Of a DNA stretch of 5,402 nt, positions 1-5,402 are shown in pieces (position 1 is the stretch's first letter; every line of letters starts with the position of its first letter). A program made the translations under genes and the position numbers. Source of the DNA: an uncultured Actinomycetes bacterium (lineage in GTDB: Bacteria > Actinomycetota > Actinomycetes > S36-B12 > UBA5976); NCBI GenBank assembly GCA_903925705.1, contig CAIYGJ010000026.1:1-5402 (forward strand), written 5' to 3'. The notes under the pieces are model-generated. The model ran no database searches. It was not told the DNA's origin and worked only from the letters and a program-made list of their open reading frames with translations.

Positions 1-1013
1 CTCACTTAGATACTCGTCACATTGACATGATTTACAACTTGATGACACTAAGTGACAAGCCTTTCATGGGCAATGTTGTCACTGGCATGAACGCAAGAGA
101 TGTAATCAAAATGACCGAAATCGTTTTTGGATCACGCGAGAGCATCGAAAAAACGCCTGCAATCATTTCCCTGATTAACTGCAACTCCCCACTTCGCTGG
201 GATGATCGCATGCTGGAATCGCTGTTTGAATACAGCGAGGCAGGTCAGCCTTGCGTGCTAACTCCGTTCCTATTAATGGGTGCAATGAGTCCAGTAACTA
301 TTCCGGCTTCTTTGGTTCAGCAAATTGCTGAAGCGTTGAGCGGTATCGCACTGGCACAGCTAGTTCGCCCAGGTTGCCCAGTTGTTTTTGGATCATTTCT
401 TTCCAACATCGACATGCAGTCCGGTTCCCCAATGTTTGGAACTCCAGAATCAGCAATGGGTCTGCTTTGCACCGGTCAGATCGCGCGTCACTTTAACTTG
501 CCATTCCGTGGTGGTGGTGGCCTAAATGCGGCGCAAACTGTTGATGCTCAAGCTGGATACCAAACATTGATGACTATGCACGCAACATTCCTTGCTGGCA
601 CAAACTTCGTAATGCACGCAGCTGGCTGGCTTGAAGGTGGCCTAGTTGCCTGCTACGAAAAGTTCGTAATGGACGTTGAAATTCTCCAGGCCATGAAGGC
701 TGAGTTCACACCATTTGAAATTGATGAGGCGTCACTTGCATTTGAAGCTCATGAAGAATCTGGTCACGGTGGTCACTTCTTGGGAACTCAGCACACCATG
801 GAACGTTTCCGCGATTGTTTCTACCGTCCATTCCTGTCATCAGCAGATAACTTCGATCGCTGGTCACGTAATGGTTCGAAGACAACGGATGTGCGTGCTA
901 ATGAAATTGCCCACAAGATGATCGAAGAATACGAAGCGCCACCTATGGATTCCGCAATCAAGGAAGAGCTTGACGAATGGGTCGACAAGCGCAAGAAGGA
1001 GTTACTGGCATGA
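1..1013 (+). CDS. Non-pyrrolysine MttB/MtgB-family methyltransferase, C-terminal part (5' end outside window)
   Basis: Probable corrinoid-dependent methyltransferase that demethylates a quaternary amine; glycine betaine to dimethylglycine is the best guess. The frame is open from base 3 (first residues HLDTRHID) with no start before the edge, so the methionine at 27 is internal. About 336 residues are visible of the roughly 480-520 usual in the family. Family-typical segments are MGAMSPVTIPASLVQQ (near 270-320), FRGGGGLNAAQTVDAQAGYQ (504-563), MHAAGWLEGGLVACYEKFV (612-668) and the His-rich SGHGGHFLGTQHT (759-797), followed by the usual acidic/Lys-rich helical tail. The frame has no in-frame TAG, so it is not a pyrrolysine-type trimethylamine MttB; known non-pyrrolysine relatives act on glycine betaine (MtgB), proline betaine or carnitine. 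Its stop overlaps the fhs start (ATGA). The betaine genes downstream favour glycine betaine, but substrate is inferred. Family confidence is high, substrate moderate. Confidence 0.9.
   Translation, partial: HLDTRHIDMIYNLMTLSDKPFMGNVVTGMNARDVIKMTEIVFGSRESIEKTPAIISLINCNSPLRWDDRMLESLFEYSEAGQPCVLTPFLLMGAMSPVTIPASLVQQIAEALSGIALAQLVRPGCPVVFGSFLSNIDMQSGSPMFGTPESAMGLLCTGQIARHFNLPFRGGGGLNAAQTVDAQAGYQTLMTMHATFLAGTNFVMHAAGWLEGGLVACYEKFVMDVEILQAMKAEFTPFEIDEASLAFEAHEESGHGGHFLGTQHTMERFRDCFYRPFLSSADNFDRWSRNGSKTTDVRANEIAHKMIEEYEAPPMDSAIKEELDEWVDKRKKELLA
996..1001 (+). promoter_or_regulatory. Ribosome binding site of fhs
   Basis: AAGGAG lies 8 bases before the ATG at 1010, inside the last codons of the upstream methyltransferase gene. 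It decides the fhs start: the earlier in-frame ATG at 977 has no comparable site and would add 11 residues (MGRQAQEGVTG) that look like an out-of-frame reading of the upstream gene. Confidence 0.85.
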
Positions 1014-2677
1014 AATCAGATATCGATATAGCTCGGGCAGCTACAACTGAATCAATCGTTTCAGTTGCAGCAAAAATCGGTATTCCGGCAGATGCAGTTC
1101 TGAACTATGGCCCTACAAAAGCCAAGATCAACATGGAATTCATCTCATCATTGAAATCTAAGCCAAACGGCAAGCTAATCCTTGTTACCGCAATGACTCC
1201 TACGCCTGCCGGTGAAGGTAAAACCACTACCACTGTTGGTCTTGGCGATGGCCTAAACGCCATTGGCAAGAAGGCAATCGTTTGCTTGCGCGAACCATCC
1301 CTTGGTCCATGCTTTGGCATGAAGGGTGGCGCTGCTGGTGGCGGTTTCGCCCAGGTAGTTCCAATGGAAGATATCAACCTTCACTTCACTGGCGACTTCC
1401 ATGCCATCGGTGCTGCGCATAACTTGCTTTCCGCAATGCTTGATAACCACATTTACTGGGGCAATGAACTTGGCATAGACGTGCGTCGTATCGCTTGGAA
1501 GCGTGTTATCGACATGAACGATCGTGCGTTGCGCGAAATCACGGCAGCGCTGGGTGGACCAGGCAATGGTTACCCACGTGAAGCAGGATTCGACATCACG
1601 GTTGCCAGTGAAGTTATGGCAATACTTTGCCTGGCTATGGACTTGGAAGACTTAGAACGTCGCCTTGGAAATATTGTTGTTGGGTACACCCGTGACAAAG
1701 TTGCCGTCACTGCAGCACAGCTAAATGCAAACGGCGCTATGACCGTACTTCTTAAAGATGCGTTGATGCCTAACCTGGTTCAAACCCTTGAGAACAATCC
1801 AGCATTTGTGCACGGTGGACCGTTTGCAAACATTGCGCATGGTTGCAACACAGTTCTGGCTACGCATACCGCTTTGAAACTTGGTGATTATGTTGTTACT
1901 GAAGCTGGCTTCGGCGCAGATCTTGGTGCAGAAAAATTCTTCGACATCAAATGCCGTAAAGCCGGACTCGAGCCAGCAGCAGCGGTAATCGTTGCAACTG
2001 TGCGTGCGCTAAAAATGCACGGTGGCGTAGCCAAGGATGATCTTGGTAAAGAAAACGTTGCTGCAGTTGAAGCAGGGTTAGCAAACCTAGGTCGCCATAT
2101 CCGTAACGTTCAAAAGTTTGGTGTTCCAGTTGTAGTTGGCGTTAATAACTTCACTACAGACACCGATGCCGAGTTTGCTGCGGTGCAGAAGTACTGTGCC
2201 GAAATGGGCGTCGATGCAATTCGTTGCACCCACTGGGCTGAAGGCAGCAAAGGCACAACTGAACTAGCGAAAAAGGTTGTTGAAATTGTCGAAGGTGGAT
2301 CGGCTGCATTCAAGCCGCTTTACCCGGACACAATGTCACTTTGGGACAAAGTCACAACTATCGCCACCGAAATCTATGATGCCGGTGAAGTAGTTGCTGA
2401 CAAGAGCGTTAAGGATCAGTTCAAGGTATTTGAAGATGCAGGTTACGGTCACTTCCCTATCTGTATGGCAAAGACCCAGTACTCATTCTCAACAGATGCG
2501 GCAGCCAAGGGAGCGCCGTCTGGCCACACTGTTGCGATTCGGGAAATCCGCTTAAGTGCTGGTGCTGAATTCATCGTCGTTGTGACTGGAGACATTATGA
2601 CCATGCCAGGACTTCCTAAGGTTCCGGCTGCAAATAGCATCAAGCTCGAAAACGGGGAAGTTGTCGGTTTGTTCTAA
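1010..2677 (+). CDS. fhs: Formate-tetrahydrofolate ligase (10-formyl-THF synthetase)
   Basis: Cytoplasmic enzyme that joins formate to tetrahydrofolate using ATP to give 10-formyl-THF; the reaction is reversible and can release formate and make ATP. The product is 555 residues, the normal full length. Visible motifs are the ATP-binding loop TPAGEGKTTT (65-74), the family signature GMKGGAAGGGFAQVVP (103-118), the second signature VASEVMAILC (198-207) and the conserved C-terminal GDIMTMPGLPKVP (527-539). K71, R94, F381 and W409 sit at a constant offset of three from residues I recall as K74, R97, F384 and W412 in the Moorella enzyme (nucleotide and folate sites), so it looks catalytically intact. 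The ATG at 1010 overlaps the preceding stop as ATGA, implying translational coupling with the MttB-like gene. That pairing suggests it handles one-carbon units from methyl removal, possibly in the formate-releasing direction (inference). No folD is visible. Confidence 0.97.
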   Translation: MKSDIDIARAATTESIVSVAAKIGIPADAVLNYGPTKAKINMEFISSLKSKPNGKLILVTAMTPTPAGEGKTTTTVGLGDGLNAIGKKAIVCLREPSLGPCFGMKGGAAGGGFAQVVPMEDINLHFTGDFHAIGAAHNLLSAMLDNHIYWGNELGIDVRRIAWKRVIDMNDRALREITAALGGPGNGYPREAGFDITVASEVMAILCLAMDLEDLERRLGNIVVGYTRDKVAVTAAQLNANGAMTVLLKDALMPNLVQTLENNPAFVHGGPFANIAHGCNTVLATHTALKLGDYVVTEAGFGADLGAEKFFDIKCRKAGLEPAAAVIVATVRALKMHGGVAKDDLGKENVAAVEAGLANLGRHIRNVQKFGVPVVVGVNNFTTDTDAEFAAVQKYCAEMGVDAIRCTHWAEGSKGTTELAKKVVEIVEGGSAAFKPLYPDTMSLWDKVTTIATEIYDAGEVVADKSVKDQFKVFEDAGYGHFPICMAKTQYSFSTDAAAKGAPSGHTVAIREIRLSAGAEFIVVVTGDIMTMPGLPKVPAANSIKLENGEVVGLF

Positions 2678-2690
2678 CAAATTCATAAAA

Positions 2691-2750
2691 CGCCAGACAG
2701 GTGTTGCCCATGACGCATAATGTTGCGCCATGGGCAACACTCATTTGGCG
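2691..2750. repeat. 60-bp imperfect palindrome over the iclR promoter and start codon; candidate IclR operator
   Basis: The core arms are GTGTTGCCCATGACGCA (2701-2717) and TGCGCCATGGGCAACAC (2724-2740). They are reverse complements at 16 of 17 positions; the first 12 pairs are unbroken and the loop is 6 bases. After a poorly matched stretch the symmetry resumes with CGCCA (2691-2695) against TGGCG (2746-2750), about the same centre between 2720 and 2721. Each arm also holds a smaller dyad: TGC-N7-GCA at 2705-2717 and TTGC-N7-GCAA at 2723-2737, with centres 19 bp apart. IclR-family proteins bind DNA as dimers or paired dimers, so the likeliest role is the operator through which the adjacent IclR protein controls its own gene and perhaps the flanking genes. 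As RNA it could also form a strong hairpin after fhs. The symmetry is seen; the binding is inferred. Confidence 0.8.
2694..2721 (+). promoter_or_regulatory. Candidate promoter for iclR-betB-proV
   Basis: CATAAT at 2716-2721 matches the -10 consensus at five of six positions. CAGACA at 2694-2699 matches the -35 consensus at four of six, with a 16-bp spacer. Transcription would then begin near 2728-2730, at or within two bases of the iclR ATG, giving an essentially leaderless message. The -10 box lies at the centre of the palindrome, so a bound regulator would block it. Predicted by eye only. Confidence 0.5.
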
Positions 2751-3509
2751 GAAAGCAGCTCCGTTCAATCGGTAGATCGCGCTTTATCGATCCTTGAGAT
2801 ACTCGCCCAACGCGGTGAATCCGGAGTTACCGAAATTGCCGCCGACCTTGGAGTTCACAAATCAACTGCCTCCCGACTTATGACAGCACTTCTCAATCGT
2901 GGCTTGGTAGATCAAGTTTCTGATCGCGGGCGCTACCGATTGGGTCTGGGCTTGGTGCGGCTTGCTGGTTCTGTTACTAGTTCTCTTGATGCAGTTTCCG
3001 GATCCAGAGCCGTAACTAAAGCCTTGGCGAATGAAGTTGGTGAAACCGTAAACATTGCAGTTTTGGATAACAACCGAGTTCTTTATGTTGATCAAGTTAT
3101 TGGTCCATCAATGGTTTCCATGCGCAGTTGGCTTGGACAAAGTGTCCCAACTCATTGCACAGCCACTGGCAAGGTACTGACTGCTTGGCTAGATAAACCA
3201 GAGCGCATTGCTGCCAGACCAAATTCCTGGAAGAAGTTGGCGCCCAATTCAATTACTTCGGCAGATGCCCTTGAAAAGGAATTAGACCAAGTTAGAGACC
3301 GCGGTTTTGCTGTTGCGAATCAGGAAATGGAGTCTGACTTCATGGCAGTTGCTGCCCCAATCCGAGATGAACACGGCGAGGTAACAGCCGCCTTGGTTAT
3401 TTCAGGACCAGCAAGCCGAATTAAGGCAGAGGACTTTGAAGTCTTGGGCCAAATTGTGAAACAAAGTGCATCCAAGCTTTCGGGTAATCCGAACTTCTGG
3501 CGAGAGTAA
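2730..3509 (+). CDS. IclR-family transcriptional regulator, probably of betaine/choline genes
   Basis: DNA-binding regulator of 259 residues, the usual IclR length. The N-terminal winged helix-turn-helix runs from about residue 12 to 75 (VQSVDRALSILEIL, then VTEIAADLGVHKSTASRLMTALLNRGLV). The C-terminal effector-binding domain follows, with HCTATGKVLTAWL (142-154), RGFAVANQEMESDFMAVAAPI (191-211) and the closing VISGPASRI (223-231). An in-frame stop at 2718-2720 leaves ATG 2730 as the only ATG before the HTH. No Shine-Dalgarno sequence precedes it, fitting a leaderless message. The start codon lies in the right arm of the 60-bp palindrome, suggesting autoregulation. It stands between the methyltransferase-fhs unit and betB-proV, so these are its likely targets. 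The effector is unknown; choline, betaine or a breakdown product is inferred. Family is certain, and whether it represses or activates is not visible. Confidence 0.93.
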   Translation: MGNTHLAESSSVQSVDRALSILEILAQRGESGVTEIAADLGVHKSTASRLMTALLNRGLVDQVSDRGRYRLGLGLVRLAGSVTSSLDAVSGSRAVTKALANEVGETVNIAVLDNNRVLYVDQVIGPSMVSMRSWLGQSVPTHCTATGKVLTAWLDKPERIAARPNSWKKLAPNSITSADALEKELDQVRDRGFAVANQEMESDFMAVAAPIRDEHGEVTAALVISGPASRIKAEDFEVLGQIVKQSASKLSGNPNFWRE

Positions 3510-3511
3510 GG
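3507..3511 (+). promoter_or_regulatory. Weak ribosome binding site of betB
   Basis: TAAGG, which includes the iclR stop codon TAA, lies 9 bases before the betB ATG at 3521. It is a poor match to AGGAGG but the only candidate in the 11-bp gap, and its overlap with the iclR stop suggests translation passes from one gene to the next. Confidence 0.45.
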
Positions 3512-3520
3512 TTTTTACTT

Positions 3521-5026
3521 ATGAATTATGAAAACGTGACTGAACTGTTCATTAATGGAAAACGCCAGGGCAGCTCCTCAGGAGAAATCCGAAATGTTTT
3601 GCATCCTGCAGATGGACATTTAGTTGCAACCTTTCACGAAGGCGGCGCAGCTGACACAGTCTCAGCAATCGATGCGGCTCGAACAACTTTCGACGGTACT
3701 CACTGGGCTTCGTTCAGCGGCGAGCAACGCGGCAAAATCCTGGAGCAGGTTGCGCAGATTCTCGAACGTGACAAGGAATTGTTTGCGCAAGCAGAATCCG
3801 AAGATACCGCAAAAAGAATTGTCGAAGCCAGATATGACATTGATGACGTCATTTCGGTTTTCCGTTACTTTGCTAAATTGGCGCCTAAATCCCACGACCG
3901 CGAAGTTGATCCAGGTCGGGAAAATATTCGAAGCACTATGACCTCTGAACCAATTGGTGTGGTGGCAATGATTACGCCTTGGAACTATCCCCTACTTCAA
4001 GCTTCTTGGAAGATGGCTCCGGCTATTGCTTCTGGTTGCACTTTTGTGATTAAGCCAAGTGAGCTAACGCCAACTACAACTTCGATGATGATGGATGTTT
4101 TTAGCGAAGCCGGACTTCCTGCAGGAGTTGCAAATTTAGTTCTTGGATCTGGCGCGGTCGCTGGCGGACCACTTAGCACTCACCCAGGTGTTGACATGGT
4201 TTCATTTACCGGAAGCCTGGCTACTGGTAAGCGCTTGATGATTAATTCAGCTGAGACAATCAAGCGCGTAGCCCTTGAGCTGGGTGGCAAAAATCCAAAC
4301 ATAATTTTTGCAGATGCAGATTTGGACGCTGCAATCGATAACGCACTAACTGCTGTCTTCTTGCATTCGGGCCAAGTGTGTTCAGCAGGCGCGAGACTTA
4401 TAGTCGAGAAAAAAGTTCATGACCAAGTCGTTAATGAAATCGCACGGAGAGCTGAACTAATCCGTCTCGGTGGTGCTCACGATGAAGATGCTGAAACTGG
4501 CGCACTAATCAGCTCAGCTCATCGCGACAAAGTAGAGCGTTATGTAGCTGATGCCCTTGCCGAGGGTGCGGTATTGCGTGCTGGTGGCAAGCGACCTGAA
4601 GGATCTCAGTTTGCAAATGGTTTCTTCTACCGGCCAACCGTATTGGACAACTGCACAACAGAGATGTCCTGCGTCCAGGATGAATCCTTCGGGCCGATCT
4701 TGACAGTCGAAACTTTCGAAACTGAAGATGAAGCCATCAAACTTGGTAATGACACCATCTTTGGACTGGCCGGAGCCGTATGGACAACTGATTCAGAAAA
4801 GGCGCAACGCATGGCGCGGCGCCTTCGTCATGGAACAATTTGGATCAACGATTATCATCCTTATGTTGCGCAAGCAGAATGGGGTGGCTTCAAGCAATCT
4901 GGTAATGGTCGCGAGCTTGGCGAAGCTGGGCTTGCAGAATATCTAGAGCACAAGCACATTTGGCAAAATCTAGCTCCAGCACCATCGGAGTGGTTCACAC
5001 CAGCGAAAGGGCAAGTAAATGTCTAA
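3521..5026 (+). CDS. betB: Betaine aldehyde dehydrogenase (GbsA/BetB type)
   Basis: Cytoplasmic NAD(P)-dependent aldehyde dehydrogenase oxidising betaine aldehyde to glycine betaine, the second step from choline. The 501 residues are full length and the catalytic set is intact: PWNYP with oxyanion-hole N155, cofactor-binding K178 in KPSE, FTGSLATGK (229-237), general-base E253 in LELGGK, nucleophile C287 in GQVCSAG, and cofactor-contacting E388 in ESFGP. The substrate call rests on the region WINDYHPY (441-448) followed by AEWGGFKQSGNGRELG (452-467) and the C-terminal HKHIWQNLAPAPSEWF (477-492), which resemble GbsA/BetB proteins rather than general aldehyde dehydrogenases. It starts 11 bp after iclR, and its last 8 bases overlap proV, so the three probably share a transcript. 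No choline-oxidising enzyme is present here, so betaine aldehyde must come from a gene elsewhere. A dehydrogenase for another aminoaldehyde is the main alternative. Confidence 0.9.
   Translation: MNYENVTELFINGKRQGSSSGEIRNVLHPADGHLVATFHEGGAADTVSAIDAARTTFDGTHWASFSGEQRGKILEQVAQILERDKELFAQAESEDTAKRIVEARYDIDDVISVFRYFAKLAPKSHDREVDPGRENIRSTMTSEPIGVVAMITPWNYPLLQASWKMAPAIASGCTFVIKPSELTPTTTSMMMDVFSEAGLPAGVANLVLGSGAVAGGPLSTHPGVDMVSFTGSLATGKRLMINSAETIKRVALELGGKNPNIIFADADLDAAIDNALTAVFLHSGQVCSAGARLIVEKKVHDQVVNEIARRAELIRLGGAHDEDAETGALISSAHRDKVERYVADALAEGAVLRAGGKRPEGSQFANGFFYRPTVLDNCTTEMSCVQDESFGPILTVETFETEDEAIKLGNDTIFGLAGAVWTTDSEKAQRMARRLRHGTIWINDYHPYVAQAEWGGFKQSGNGRELGEAGLAEYLEHKHIWQNLAPAPSEWFTPAKGQVNV
5005..5011 (+). 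promoter_or_regulatory. Ribosome binding site of proV
   Basis: GAAAGGG lies 7 bases before the ATG at 5019, inside the end of betB. It supports that ATG as the transporter start, giving an 8-bp overlap with betB. Confidence 0.65.
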
Positions 5027-5402
5027 CAACTCGAGTGCTATCTCAGTTAACAATCTGTGGCAGGTCTTCGGTCCCAACCCAGAAAAGATTGTTGACAGCC
5101 CAGATGCCGCTTTGCCGCGTGCCGAACTGCGCGAAAAGACCGGTAATACTGCCGCTGTTCGCGACGTTTCATTTGATGTCGCTCCAGGTGAAGTCTTCGT
5201 TGTTATGGGTCTTTCGGGATCAGGTAAATCAACTCTGGTTCGCTGTTTAACCAGACTTATCGAACCAACATCGGGAAGCGTCGTACTAGACGGCGAAGAC
5301 ATCATGAAAGCAAATGATGCAAGGCTTCGAGAATTGCGCCGCACAAAGTTCTCTATGGTGTTTCAAAACTTTGGTTTATTGCCGCATCGCAAAGTAATTG
5401 AC
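5019..5402 (+). CDS. proV: Glycine betaine/proline ABC transporter ATP-binding subunit (ProV/OpuAA type), N-terminal part
   Basis: ATPase subunit of an osmoprotectant or betaine importer, acting on the inner face of the membrane with a permease and a substrate-binding protein. Only the first 128 codons are in the window and the frame is open to the edge. The N-terminal stretch NNLWQVFGPNPEKIVD and the extension before AVRDVSFDVAPGEVF are typical of ProV/OpuAA, which read much like this before the nucleotide-binding core. Walker A is GLSGSGKST (64-72), followed by LVRCLTRLIEPTSG (73-86). The Q-loop is VFQNFGLLPHRKVID (114-128) with Q116. The Walker B, ABC signature and C-terminal CBS region lie beyond the edge. 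It overlaps betB by 8 bases, so uptake and oxidation are probably co-expressed. The substrate is inferred from subfamily and neighbours; choline, carnitine or proline betaine remain possible. Confidence 0.92.
   Translation, partial: MSNNSSAISVNNLWQVFGPNPEKIVDSPDAALPRAELREKTGNTAAVRDVSFDVAPGEVFVVMGLSGSGKSTLVRCLTRLIEPTSGSVVLDGEDIMKANDARLRELRRTKFSMVFQNFGLLPHRKVID

Noticed and set aside
27..29. ATG at 27 as start of the first gene
   Set aside because: The frame is open back to the window edge with family-like residues (LDTRHIDMIYNL), and the protein would be about a third too short.
977..1009. Longer N-terminus for fhs from the ATG at 977
   Set aside because: The extra 11 residues lie inside the upstream coding frame, have no ribosome binding site, and the start at 1010 has a good AAGGAG and gives the family-typical N-terminus and length.
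1105..1377. Minus-strand open frame of 90 codons inside fhs
   Set aside because: It lies wholly opposite conserved fhs motifs and its proline-rich translation is a reverse reading of Gly-rich loops.
2701..2750. Classic rho-independent terminator after fhs
   Set aside because: The hairpin is strong but is followed by TCATTTGGCG, not a U-run, and its arms cover the next gene's start, so an operator is the better reading.
4240..4400. Possible loss of catalytic residues in the aldehyde dehydrogenase
   Set aside because: E253 in LELGGK and C287 in GQVCSAG are both present in the correct context, so the enzyme looks intact.
4960..5250. Plus-strand open frame of 96 codons in another frame across the betB/proV junction
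   Set aside because: The proV frame here carries Walker A and other ProV motifs; this alternative has none.
4970..5344. Minus-strand open frame of 124 codons opposite betB and proV
   Set aside because: It is antisense to two well-identified genes, has no recognisable motif, and is explained by the codon pattern of the opposite strand.

Overview
The window holds five consecutive plus-strand genes with almost no space between them, and all five fit choline/glycine betaine metabolism. In order they are: the C-terminal two thirds of a non-pyrrolysine trimethylamine-methyltransferase (MttB/MtgB) family protein, cut by the left edge; formate-tetrahydrofolate ligase (fhs); an IclR-family regulator; a GbsA/BetB-type betaine aldehyde dehydrogenase; and the first 128 codons of a ProV/OpuAA-type glycine betaine ABC transporter ATPase, cut by the right edge.

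Layout. The first two genes (1-2677) overlap by ATGA and form one translationally coupled unit. A 52-bp gap follows (2678-2729). It is filled by a long inverted repeat (2691-2750) with a possible -10 box at its centre, and the repeat runs over the iclR start codon. The second unit is iclR-betB-proV (2730 to the right edge). Its genes are separated by 11 bp and then by an 8-bp overlap. No RNA gene, mobile element or CRISPR was seen, and no stretch over 300 bases lacks a gene.

How the genes could work together (inference). ProV would power uptake of betaine or a related quaternary amine. BetB would oxidise betaine aldehyde, the product of choline oxidation, to glycine betaine. The MttB-like enzyme would remove one methyl group, leaving dimethylglycine. 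The one-carbon unit would pass through tetrahydrofolate, and Fhs would interconvert formyl-THF with formate, making ATP in the release direction. The IclR protein is the likely local regulator. A choline dehydrogenase, a corrinoid protein, a methylcorrinoid:THF methyltransferase, FolD and dimethylglycine/sarcosine oxidation genes are not in this window and may lie outside it.

Organism. Base composition looks moderate (about half G+C by eye). The IclR and BetB sequences (for example the C-terminal HKHIWQNLAPAPSEWF) resemble actinobacterial homologues, and iclR looks leaderless, which is common in that phylum. A planktonic, moderate-GC actinobacterium is my best guess, but this is not proven. 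The individual protein families are known; the most novel-looking element is the nested palindrome over the iclR start.
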